Shown in pieces: positions 15,864 through 22,411 of a stretch of DNA of 27,061 nucleotides. This DNA is from Chloroflexota bacterium. GTDB lineage: Bacteria; Chloroflexota; UBA6077. Each line of letters opens with the position of its first letter. Within the stretch, counting starts at the first letter, position 1. The stretch spans positions 1 through 27,061 of the forward strand of contig JAJZQR010000043.1 of NCBI GenBank assembly GCA_021806765.1, read 5' to 3'. The position numbers and the translations under genes were made by a program. The notes beneath the pieces were generated by a model, which saw only the letters and a program-made list of their open reading frames with translations, was not told the origin of the DNA and searched no databases.

Positions 15864-16577
15864 CTAGCCGGAGGATTCCTTAGGCTCGCGCTCGGTCTCC
15901 AGCCGGCGTAGCGCCTCAGTCGCCGCCGACTGCTCCGCCACCTGCTTGCTGCGGCCGGTGCCCTGTCCCAGAACCCTCTCTCCCACCAGCACCTCGACGG
16001 TGTACACCGGCTTGTGGGGTGGACCGGACACCTCCAGGACCCGGTAGACCGGTGTGGCCTGCATCGTGGCCTGACAGAGGTGTTGGAGTTGAGACTTGGC
16101 ATCGACGGCCGCCTGCCGGCGGATGACCGATTCTATCGCGGCCGGTATGAACAGTTCCAGCACCTTCATGGCCCCCTGGTAGCCTTGCTGGAGGTAGACC
16201 GCGGCTATCAGGGCCTCGAAGGCCGCCGCCAGCAACCCCTCCCGCTCCCGGCCACCGTGGGCCTCTTCGCCCTTACCCAGCAGCAGCAACTCCCCCAGCC
16301 GCAGCTGCCTGGCCCAACCCGCCAGCGACCTGGCACGAACAACCGCAGCCCGGAGGCTGGTTAGCTGGCCCTCGGGCGAATCGGGAAAGGTGCGGTAGAG
16401 GTAGTCAGCCACCACTGCGCCGAGGACCGCGTCGCCCAGGAACTCCAGCCGTTCGTTGGAGGTGGGAGCAAAGCCCGGGTTCTCGTTCAAATAGGAGGTG
16501 TGAACCATCGCCTGCCGGGTCAGATCCCGGTCGGGCAACTCCACACCTAGCTGCTTTTCCAGTTCGTCAAAGTCCAT
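15864..16577 (-). CDS. rnc: Ribonuclease III with a substituted active-site Asp
   Basis: The 237-residue protein (MDFDELEKQLGVELPD) starts at ATG 16577. An alternative ATG at 16589 adds four residues but is directly preceded by a repeat with no ribosome binding site. The RNase III signature NERLEFLGDAVL lies at about 41-52, giving the usual first Glu and Asp ligands. The second metal-site segment reads GLLAAAFEALIAAVYL where the family has LADxxEAL: the Glu (121) is kept but the Asp three residues before it is Ala118 (codon GCG, 16224-16226). A double-stranded RNA-binding domain follows at about 160-228 (AKSQLQHLCQATMQ ... GQGTGRSKQVAEQSAATEAL). RNase III dimers process rRNA and structured mRNA. 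Whether this variant is fully active is open. Confidence 0.93.
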   Translation of the reverse strand: MDFDELEKQLGVELPDRDLTRQAMVHTSYLNENPGFAPTSNERLEFLGDAVLGAVVADYLYRTFPDSPEGQLTSLRAAVVRARSLAGWARQLRLGELLLLGKGEEAHGGREREGLLAAAFEALIAAVYLQQGYQGAMKVLELFIPAAIESVIRRQAAVDAKSQLQHLCQATMQATPVYRVLEVSGPPHKPVYTVEVLVGERVLGQGTGRSKQVAEQSAATEALRRLETEREPKESSG

Positions 16578-16589
16578 AAGCACCCACAT

Positions 16590-16639
16590 TATGTAGAGAC
16601 GCGATATTATGTAGAGACGCGATATATCGCGTCTCTACA
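16590..16639. repeat. GTAGAGACGCG palindromic repeat, one and a half copies
   Basis: Two adjacent 18-base direct repeats TATGTAGAGACGCGATAT (16590-16607 and 16608-16625) are followed by the reverse arm. As a result 16610-16639 is a perfect 30-bp palindrome identical to 744-773. The block fills the gap between tldE and rnc. The extra half copy suggests a partial duplication of the element. A hairpin here in the tldE-rnc transcript could influence processing or polarity. Confidence 0.88.
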
Positions 16640-16647
16640 ATCAGACC

Positions 16648-17985
16648 TTAGAACTGCGTCGCCCCCGTGAAGCGGAAGCGGTCCACCAGCAGAGCGGGGA
16701 CCACGGTAGCCGACTCATCGGAATGGGCGAAACGGGCTTCCTTGCCGATCATCCTCACGGTCGAGAGGGCATCCAGCACGCTCTGGGTAAACCGGAGGTT
16801 CTTGACTGGTCCGACGATCTCCCCCTTCTCGATCAGAAAGGTGCCGTCCCGGGTCATCCCGGTCAGGATCGTCTGGGTCGGGTGAACCACGTTGACGTAG
16901 TGGAACCGAGTCACCCAGAGTCCCCGATCCACCGAGGCCAGCATCTGGGCCTTGGTGGCGTCCCCCGTCCCCATGAAAAGGTTGATGGGCATGGGGCCGT
17001 AAGGGTTCGGAGCCGGCAGGGCATGACCGGACGACTCCTTCCCCTCCCGATAGGCAGTATAGCTGTCGTAGACCACGGCATTGGCGATCCCCCGGGAGAT
17101 CATGTCCACCCTCTGCTTGGGCACCCCCTCGAAGTCGAAGGACCAGGGGAAGCCCCGGGGATCCCAGCCGTCGTCCCAAAGGTTCACCCGGGGATCGGCG
17201 ATCTGCTGCCCGAACTTCCCGTTCATGAAGCTGCGGCCCTCCTGCACCGACAGGGCTCCCAAACCGATGTAGGCCAGGTAGAGCAGCATCTCCGCGACGG
17301 CGTACTCCTCCAGCAAGGTCACGTACTCCCCAGGAGGCAACTCCACTGGGTTCCGGCTTCGCAGGGCCTTATCGATGGCCTCCCGGGCCACCTCCTCCGG
17401 CTCCAGGGCGTTGAAGAAGACGCTGTTCCGCTCCGCATAGCCGGAACCGGTGTCGGACATCACCACGGCGGTGAGACTCGCGGTGCTACGGGTGTCGTAG
17501 CCGAAGACCCCCAGGGAGTTGGCCACGGCGTACTCCCGGGTGCCCGTCTGCAGGGCTCCAGCCGCGGAAAGCTGCTGATCCAGGGCCAGGGCACAGATGG
17601 TGCGCACTCCCTCGGCGCGATCCTCCGGCGTGGCGTTGACGGTCCTGTCGTCGCAGGCATTCAGCCGCTGGTTCGGCTTAGGCGAAGGCAGGGAAACGAA
17701 GTCGGGGTTCTCCTCTTGCCTCCGGGCCACGGCGATGGCGGTATCCACCAGCTGGCGCAGTGCGTTAGGGTCCAGGCTGTTGGAGGTGGCCACTCCGATC
17801 TTCTTGCCCAGCACCGCCCGGACCCTCACCTCGGCGTTGCTCTCCAGGACGTTCTGGTGGATCGCCGAGTTGGCGTAGCGGGTGAGTCCGGACTCGTTGG
17901 CCACCAGCACCACCTCGGTCTGGTCCGCCGTGGAGTAGCGCAGCAGATCGTCCGTTAGCTGTCGTACCTCTTGCTCTCCTATCAC
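16648..17985 (-). CDS. tldE: TldE/PmbA subunit of the TldD-TldE metalloprotease
   Basis: The 445-residue protein starts at GTG 17985, six bases after AGGGGG, which overlaps the tldD stop ten bases upstream. It is a PmbA/TldE-type member of the family: residues in ANSAIHQNVLESNAEVRVRAVLGKKIG near 38-64, ANSLGVFGYDTRSTASL near 155-171, GKFGQQIADPRVNLWDDG near 254-271 and TRDGTFLIEKGEIVGPVKNLRFTQS near 377-401. It lacks the zinc-binding HExxxH found in TldD, as expected for the non-catalytic partner. Together they form a heterodimer that degrades unfolded peptides and in some bacteria matures peptide antibiotics such as microcin B17. No peptide-antibiotic precursor is seen here. It lies just upstream of rnc, separated by a repeat. 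Confidence 0.92.
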   Translation of the reverse strand: MIGEQEVRQLTDDLLRYSTADQTEVVLVANESGLTRYANSAIHQNVLESNAEVRVRAVLGKKIGVATSNSLDPNALRQLVDTAIAVARRQEENPDFVSLPSPKPNQRLNACDDRTVNATPEDRAEGVRTICALALDQQLSAAGALQTGTREYAVANSLGVFGYDTRSTASLTAVVMSDTGSGYAERNSVFFNALEPEEVAREAIDKALRSRNPVELPPGEYVTLLEEYAVAEMLLYLAYIGLGALSVQEGRSFMNGKFGQQIADPRVNLWDDGWDPRGFPWSFDFEGVPKQRVDMISRGIANAVVYDSYTAYREGKESSGHALPAPNPYGPMPINLFMGTGDATKAQMLASVDRGLWVTRFHYVNVVHPTQTILTGMTRDGTFLIEKGEIVGPVKNLRFTQSVLDALSTVRMIGKEARFAHSDESATVVPALLVDRFRFTGATQF

Positions 17986-17995
17986 GGCGATCCCC

Positions 17996-19435
17996 CTATC
18001 CCATCACGCCGACGCGGACGTTTCTAAAGCGTGCGGCAGCCGCTCCGTGACCCACGTGGGCCACCTGCATCGGCTCGCCCTTACCGCAGTTGGGAACGCC
18101 CCACACCGTCCACTCCCGGCAGACGGCGTCGCACCCACCCCAGAACTGGGGGGTTATTCCGGTGTAGGTGGCATTCTTGTACATCTGGCCCAACTTGCCG
18201 CCCTTGATCTCCCAGGCGATCTCCGTGCCGAATTGGAAGTTGAGCCGCCGGTCGTCGATGCTCCAGCTCTTGTTGGTCTGCATGAAGATCCCATCGTCGG
18301 TGTCGGCGATCAGCTCCTCCAGACTCCATACACCCGGCTCCAGGTTGACGTTGGTCATCCGGATCAGCGGTATCCTGTTCCAGCCGTCGGCCCGCATGGT
18401 GCCGTTGCTTCGCTGTCCCAGGACCGACGCCGTCTCCCGCGAGGTGAGGTAGTTGACGAAGAGACCGTTCTGGATGATGGGCACCCGCTGCGCCGGCACC
18501 CCCTCATCGTCGTAGCCGAAGCTTCCCAGGCCGCCCGGCACCGTGGCGTCGGCGACGATGTTCACCGCGTCGGAGCCGTACTGGAACTTCCCCAGCTTAT
18601 CCATGGTCAGGAAGCTGGTTCCAGCGTAGCCGGCCTCGGTGCCCATCACTCGATCCAGCTCGATGGGATGGCCGCAGGACTCGTGCACCTGCAGGGCCAT
18701 CTGAGTGGGATCCAGAATGACCGTGGTGAGCAGATCCCTTGGACACTGGGGCGCCGAGAGCAGCTGCACCGCCTGCTCCGCGATCACCGGCGCGTTGTCC
18801 ACCAGCTTCATGTCCAGGACGAACTCGTAGCCCGCCGTACCCTGCTGGCGGCCGAAGCTGTTGGGGTAGGAGCGCTTCTGCACCTCCCCATCGCGAACGG
18901 CCGTCGCCTCGAGCCCGGCTCCGGTTTCCACCAACTGCTGCTCCACGTAGCTCCCCTCGGTGCTGGCGAACAGCTTGTCGGTGCGAATGCACTGGATACT
19001 GCTCTCGGCCAGGGTGATCCCCTGCACCTGTCGCATGGCCGCGTCGGCCTCCAGCAGCAGTTGGATCCTGTCCTCCATGGAAACGGCAAAGGGGTCGATC
19101 TTGACCGGCGTGGTGTAGGTCCCCACCGAGATGACGGGCGGTCCCAGCTTCACGTCGGCCCGTTTCGCCAGGGCGCTGGCCCGGGCGATCCTCACCGCCA
19201 GGCCGGCGATGCGATCGGCCTCGGCCGGCTCCAAACGGTGGCTGCTGGCGAACCCCCAGGACCCGTCCGCCAGGGCACGGACGCCGAAGCCCTCCTCCTC
19301 GCGGACCAGGAGCGCCTCGACCTTGCCGTTCTTGACCACCACTTCCTCGTTGCGAACCCGCAGCACCCGGACGTCGGCGTAGCTGGCCCCCAGAGCCCTC
19401 GCCAGGTCCAAACAGCGAGAAGCCAGGTCTCGCAA
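17996..19435 (-). CDS. tldD: TldD zinc metalloprotease subunit
   Basis: I place the start at TTG 19435 (MRDLASRCLDLARALGASYADV), seven bases after GGAGG. The frame stays open upstream to 19489, but that part is translated repeat (19457-19485). The 479-residue protein carries the zinc motif HESCGHPIELD (HExxxH, about residue 248), followed by RVMGTEAGYAGTSFLT. Near the C-terminus is the third-ligand region, NCGKGEPMQVAHVGHGAAAARF, with the conserved Cys. TldD is the catalytic half of the TldD/TldE exopeptidase-like protease, whose narrow chamber accepts unfolded peptides. It is the first gene of the minus-strand run tldD-tldE-rnc-smc-ftsY and is divergent from fmdB. No clear promoter could be placed for it. 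Confidence 0.93.
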   Translation of the reverse strand: MRDLASRCLDLARALGASYADVRVLRVRNEEVVVKNGKVEALLVREEEGFGVRALADGSWGFASSHRLEPAEADRIAGLAVRIARASALAKRADVKLGPPVISVGTYTTPVKIDPFAVSMEDRIQLLLEADAAMRQVQGITLAESSIQCIRTDKLFASTEGSYVEQQLVETGAGLEATAVRDGEVQKRSYPNSFGRQQGTAGYEFVLDMKLVDNAPVIAEQAVQLLSAPQCPRDLLTTVILDPTQMALQVHESCGHPIELDRVMGTEAGYAGTSFLTMDKLGKFQYGSDAVNIVADATVPGGLGSFGYDDEGVPAQRVPIIQNGLFVNYLTSRETASVLGQRSNGTMRADGWNRIPLIRMTNVNLEPGVWSLEELIADTDDGIFMQTNKSWSIDDRRLNFQFGTEIAWEIKGGKLGQMYKNATYTGITPQFWGGCDAVCREWTVWGVPNCGKGEPMQVAHVGHGAAAARFRNVRVGVMG

Positions 19436-19456
19436 AGAGCTGCCTCCCTTCCCAGC

Positions 19457-19485
19457 GTAGGGGACGCACCGCCGTGTGTCCCTAC
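19457..19485. repeat. Imperfect palindrome, GTAGGGGACGCAC type
   Basis: The left arm GTAGGGGACGCAC (19457-19469) pairs with the right arm GTGTGTCCCTAC (19474-19485), with one extra G and one mismatch. It sits 21 bases upstream of the chosen tldD start and 6 bases before the fmdB -35 box. GTAG and CTAC feet match the other elements. Confidence 0.65.
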
Positions 19486-19491
19486 ACAACC

Positions 19492-19520
19492 TTGACCAAC
19501 CAATCCGGCCGACTTAGAAT
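19492..19520 (+). promoter_or_regulatory. Sigma70-type promoter for the fmdB-like gene
   Basis: TTGACC (19492-19497) and TAGAAT (19515-19520) are separated by exactly 17 bases. Each differs from the consensus at one position. Transcription should start near 19527, about 32 bases before the ATG at 19559. Confidence 0.7.
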
Positions 19521-19558
19521 TCCAGATACAGGCCGATGTCCAGAAACGGAGATCCGAA

Positions 19559-19810
19559 ATGCCCGTCTACGAGTACTACTGCCCCGATTGTAGCACCAAG
19601 TTCGAGAAGTTGACATCGATCAGCAGGGCACACGAGCAACCCCCGTGCCCTAGCTGCCACGGGGGCAATACTCGCAAGCTATTGTCCACTTTCGCTTCCG
19701 TCCGGAGTGGCGGTGGCAGCAGCGACGACTACAGTGCGCCCTCGGTATCCTCTTCCTCGGGAGGCGGTTGCGCCGGTTGCAGCGGGGGTAGCTGCTCTAC
19801 CTGCCATTAG
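19559..19810 (+). CDS. FmdB-family zinc ribbon protein
   Basis: The 83-residue protein starts at ATG 19559, with CGGAG seven bases upstream. It begins MPVYEYYCPDC, then CPSC near 31-34, forming the four-Cys zinc ribbon typical of the FmdB/CxxC_CxxC_SSSS regulatory-protein family. A Gly/Ser-rich middle leads to a Cys-rich end (GGGCAGCSGGSCSTCH). FmdB was named from methylotroph amide regulation, but most members have no proven role. The Cys-rich tail is common in the family and could bind a second metal. It has its own promoter and is divergent from tldD. A repeat follows it, and no terminator is evident. Confidence 0.9.
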   Translation: MPVYEYYCPDCSTKFEKLTSISRAHEQPPCPSCHGGNTRKLLSTFASVRSGGGSSDDYSAPSVSSSSGGGCAGCSGGSCSTCH

Positions 19811-19829
19811 AACGGTCTTGAAGCCCGAT

Positions 19830-19903
19830 GTAGGGCGGGGCCCTGTGCCCCGCCGCCTGGAATGTCAAACGCCCGGGCGGCAGGGTAGAGCACCCTGCCC
19901 TAC
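19830..19903. repeat. Imperfect palindrome, GTAGGGCGGGG type
   Basis: Two 28-base arms (19830-19857 and 19876-19903), starting GTAGGGC and ending GCCCTAC, pair over most of their length around an 18-base spacer. It lies in the gap between fmdB and the convergent DUF881 gene, which holds nothing else that I can identify. It shares GTAG and CTAC ends with the other elements and may also serve as a terminator. Confidence 0.7.
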
Positions 19904-19976
19904 GTTCTGTCAGGTCCCCACAGGAGCCGGCTCCTGCCGCGATTTGGCCGTGCAGGATCTGCCTCCGGAAGCTCGC

Positions 19977-20651
19977 TCATGACTTGGCTTGCTTGGCGTA
20001 ATGGAACTCCATTTTCCTTTCGTAGATAGGAGCCACCAGCTTGTCCCGTTTCTGCATGTCCATCTGCAGGCCGGGATGGTTGGCCAGGAGCGCCGGCACC
20101 AGTCCCCCTTTCCGGTCCACTGCGGTAGCCAGGGTTTCGGGGTCTCCGATGGCCAGGAAATCATAGGGAGGCACCAGGGGTTGCCCCTGCAGGGTGGCCC
20201 CGGTCCGATCCAGAGCCACCACCGAGTTGACCACCACCCGCTGGCCGTTCAGCACGATGGCTTCCGCTCCGGCATTCCGCAGCTCGTTGATGACATCCTG
20301 AAGCTCCTCGGGGGCCAACGGGCCGCCTAACACCAACTCGACCCCCGGACCCGAGACCTCAATCAACCCGTTCACCAGCTTAATCCGGTTCAGATCCGAG
20401 GCTAGGCTCTGAATGTTGCCCTCGGACTGGCCTCCCTCGTACTGAGCCAACTGGGTGTCCAGGGTATCTATCTCTCTCCTCAACTCCGCGTTGCTCCCCA
20501 CCAAGCCATTGATGATGGAGGCCTGCTCGGAGCTGGATTCAACCAGGATTTTGTTGACGATGTTGCCCTGAGTTCGGAACTGAACCACCAGGGCGACCCC
20601 GAGGAGGAGGCAGACCATAGTAAGGGAGATCTGGGCGGATAGGGTTCTCAT
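19977..20651 (-). CDS. DUF881 family protein (downstream copy)
   Basis: The 224-residue protein starts at ATG 20651, five bases after the stop of the other DUF881 gene. The nearest purine-rich stretch (CGGGGCAG) is a weak ribosome binding site, so coupling is likely. One transmembrane helix at about 8-24 (ISLTMVCLLLGVALVVQ) is followed by a coiled coil at about 42-92. The DUF881 core then shows IEVSGPGVELVLGG, ELRNAGAEAIVLNGQRVV and PPYDFLAIGDPETL. The domain is found in YlxW/YlxX-like proteins near cell-division genes in Firmicutes and others, but has no proven biochemical function. Most of the protein is expected outside the cytoplasm. It is the last gene of the lipoprotein-DUF881 cluster. 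Confidence 0.87.
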   Translation of the reverse strand: MRTLSAQISLTMVCLLLGVALVVQFRTQGNIVNKILVESSSEQASIINGLVGSNAELRREIDTLDTQLAQYEGGQSEGNIQSLASDLNRIKLVNGLIEVSGPGVELVLGGPLAPEELQDVINELRNAGAEAIVLNGQRVVVNSVVALDRTGATLQGQPLVPPYDFLAIGDPETLATAVDRKGGLVPALLANHPGLQMDMQKRDKLVAPIYERKMEFHYAKQAKS

Positions 20652-20656
20652 GAGAG

Positions 20657-21484
20657 CTACTGCCCCGTACTACTGGGATGAGCGTAACGGCTGGAGAAGC
20701 GCCCGGAGAAGGCCGGGATCTTCAGCTCTTTCGATTGGCTGATCTTCAACTGGATGCTGTACTGCCGCACGTCCTGCTTGAGATTCTGGAGACGAGCCTG
20801 AGAGTTCAGCGCATCCTCCATGGAAGGAGGGCCGATGGCAACGATCTTGTAGGGGGGAGACATCCGCGTTTCGTTGACCAGGATGGTGCTCCCGACACAG
20901 TAGATGGAGGTGCTGGCTACCACCCGTTCGTCGTCGATGGCTATGGCCTCGGCCCCCACCTGCCACAGTAGGGACACCACATCCCGAAGGTCGTAGTCGT
21001 GGATAAGGTAATGCGCGGGGTCTTCTCCCTGGGGGATGGTCTTGACGTTGCTGTCGTCCAGGATCACCTGAACGCCCGGTCCGGTCAAGGCCACCATTCC
21101 CGCCAGCATCCGTTGGGACTCCAACTCGGTGTTCAGCCCGGCGAGGGCCGACTTGCGGCTGGCGGCATCCTTCTGGAGGCCTGCCAGCTCCACCCGACGG
21201 TCCGCGATGACCTGCTTCAGCTCCTTTTGCTCCGCCTCCAACCGCTGAATGGTCTCCCTGCCCAGCTCTCGTGGATAGTCGGAGGTCACGGGGGCTTTCG
21301 CCACGGGCGCCTGCCACTCCATAGAAATGAAAATGCCGAGGACCAGCCCTACCAGCGTCAACCACCGATAGTGGGAGGGCAGGTCGAAGGGCTTGCGTAA
21401 GGAGGTCTTTACCTTCTCTACATTCAACCCGGGAACCGAAGTAGGGATCCTGGGGATGTGAGTAGGGGCGGCCCGGTTTGCCAT
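20657..21484 (-). CDS. DUF881 family protein (upstream copy)
   Basis: The 275-residue protein starts at ATG 21484 (MANRAAPTH), eight bases after GAGGG. The open frame extends upstream to 21577, but the perfect -10 box at 21512-21517 lies inside that extension, so the short start is right if this promoter is used. A 40-residue cytoplasmic segment precedes a transmembrane helix at 41-57 (WLTLVGLVLGIFISMEW). A coiled coil lies at about 72-130. The DUF881 core contains LTGPGVQVILDD, LLWQVGAEAIAIDDERVVAST and PPYKIVAIGPPSME. It is a clear paralogue of the next gene, with a longer N-terminus. Two divergent copies side by side suggest a heteromeric envelope complex, but the function is unknown. Confidence 0.88.
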   Translation of the reverse strand: MANRAAPTHIPRIPTSVPGLNVEKVKTSLRKPFDLPSHYRWLTLVGLVLGIFISMEWQAPVAKAPVTSDYPRELGRETIQRLEAEQKELKQVIADRRVELAGLQKDAASRKSALAGLNTELESQRMLAGMVALTGPGVQVILDDSNVKTIPQGEDPAHYLIHDYDLRDVVSLLWQVGAEAIAIDDERVVASTSIYCVGSTILVNETRMSPPYKIVAIGPPSMEDALNSQARLQNLKQDVRQYSIQLKISQSKELKIPAFSGRFSSRYAHPSSTGQ

Positions 21485-21511
21485 GCGTCGTTCCCTCTCT
21501 ATGTGCCCACG

Positions 21512-21540
21512 ATTATACCTCAGAGAGCATTCCAGTTGAA
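21512..21540 (-). promoter_or_regulatory. Promoter for the DUF881 pair
   Basis: Read on the minus strand, a perfect TATAAT (21517-21512) follows a weak TTCAAC -35 (21540-21535) with a 17-base spacer. The transcript would start near 21505, about 20 bases before the ATG at 21484. The GTAGGGGC repeat lies about 28 bases upstream of the -35 box. Confidence 0.55.
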
Positions 21541-21567
21541 GACGTGAAAAAGGTGCTAAGAATCGAA

Positions 21568-21595
21568 GTAGGGGCACACGACCGTGCGCCCCTAC
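21568..21595. repeat. Palindrome, GTAGGGGCACACG type
   Basis: Arms GTAGGGGCACACG (21568-21580) and CGTGCGCCCCTAC (21583-21595) pair with one mismatch around a 2-base loop. It occupies the gap between the lipoprotein gene and the DUF881 promoter and could end the lipoprotein transcript. Ends are GTAG and CTAC. Confidence 0.8.
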
Positions 21596-21621
21596 AGGAG
21601 GACCCTCTATGGATAACTCTA

Positions 21622-22170
21622 TTACTGGTCCTGAGAGCCCGAATCGACGACCCGGACTATCACCGAGCGACTGGCGCTTTGCAGGCTCACGTTCTGCGAC
21701 TGGCTGCTCACAGTGACCGTAACCTGGTAGGAGGGCGACCTCGGCACTGTGTCCACTGGCGCCACACTCGCGAACTCCACCACCTTGGTCTCGCCAGGAG
21801 ACAGCCTGGCGACGGGCACTTGATCGTGAACAGAGAAGTCACCCTTCTGGCTGGTGACTCGGGCCACCACCACCAGCCGGGTTAGCGGCATGGTCCCCTT
21901 GTTCTCCACGGCCGCTAGCAGCTTCACTCCCGTCTGTGTGCTCAGGAGAGTCTCTCGCTTCAGGGGTGGATCGAAATCGATGCCGGTCACTTCCACGTCG
22001 TAGTCGGGCAGATCGGCAACCGCCGTGGACATAGCGCTACGCTGGATGTCGTCGTTGCGCGCCCCACTGGGATCTTCCACCACCAGGTCACAACCGGCTG
22101 TGACCAGGATAAGCACGAACAGGAGAGTTAAGACCGCTGGGCCACGCGCCGCATCCCGTAAACCGGGCAT
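21622..22170 (-). CDS. Putative lipoprotein with an immunoglobulin-like C-terminal domain
   Basis: The 182-residue protein starts at ATG 22170, just after GGGAGGGG. A GTG ten codons upstream lacks this signal. The signal peptide (basic RDAARG, then AVLTLLFVLILV) ends in TAGC, placing the lipid-modified Cys at position 27. This is a slightly atypical lipobox because position -3 is Thr. The rest is a beta-rich domain (DVEVTGIDFDPP ... LLAAVENKGTMPLTRLVVVARV ... LSPGETKVVEFASV) resembling FxLYD/CARDB-type immunoglobulin-like folds, which are structural or binding modules. No enzyme motif is seen. It has an excellent promoter of its own and lies upstream of the two DUF881 genes on the same strand. 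Confidence 0.78.
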   Translation of the reverse strand: MPGLRDAARGPAVLTLLFVLILVTAGCDLVVEDPSGARNDDIQRSAMSTAVADLPDYDVEVTGIDFDPPLKRETLLSTQTGVKLLAAVENKGTMPLTRLVVVARVTSQKGDFSVHDQVPVARLSPGETKVVEFASVAPVDTVPRSPSYQVTVTVSSQSQNVSLQSASRSVIVRVVDSGSQDQ

Positions 22171-22269
22171 TGGCCCCTCCCAACCAAGACCGGGCTTCAC
22201 AGCCCCGAACTACCCGGTCTCAAAAAGTGGTCCGCGATGGCTCAAGCATGCCAACAGGCCTTCGGACGC

Positions 22270-22298
22270 ATCATAGTAACCCATGCCGCCGATGTCAA
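22270..22298 (-). promoter_or_regulatory. Near-consensus sigma70 promoter for the lipoprotein gene
   Basis: On the minus strand a perfect TTGACA (22298-22293) and TATGAT (22275-22270) are exactly 17 bases apart. The start point would be near 22263, giving a leader of about 93 bases before the ATG at 22170. This is the best promoter match in the window. Confidence 0.75.
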
Positions 22299-22348
22299 GG
22301 CTAGCTCTAAGCGCGGACTGGAGACTGCTATGTTACCATAGGTTCCGC

Positions 22349-22370
22349 ACCCCAGCGGCGCGGCTGGGGT
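22349..22370. promoter_or_regulatory. Hairpin upstream of the mazG fusion gene
   Basis: A perfect 8-bp stem (ACCCCAGC, 22349-22356, with GCTGGGGT, 22363-22370) encloses a 6-base loop, GGCGCG. It ends 41 bases before the chosen start. It may be a leader structure, an operator or a dispersed palindrome. No class is recognised. Confidence 0.35.
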
Positions 22371-22411
22371 TCCCGAACTGGTCCAATTGAGAACAGAGGA
22401 GCGTGGGAAGC

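Noticed and set aside
16590..16639. Possible CRISPR array from adjacent identical 18-base repeats
   Set aside because: There are only two direct copies without spacers, the unit is part of a palindrome found elsewhere in the window, and no cas genes are present.
19436..19489. Longer N-terminus for TldD
   Set aside because: The extra 18 codons are mostly translated palindromic repeat (19457-19485), and a TTG with a good ribosome binding site lies downstream.
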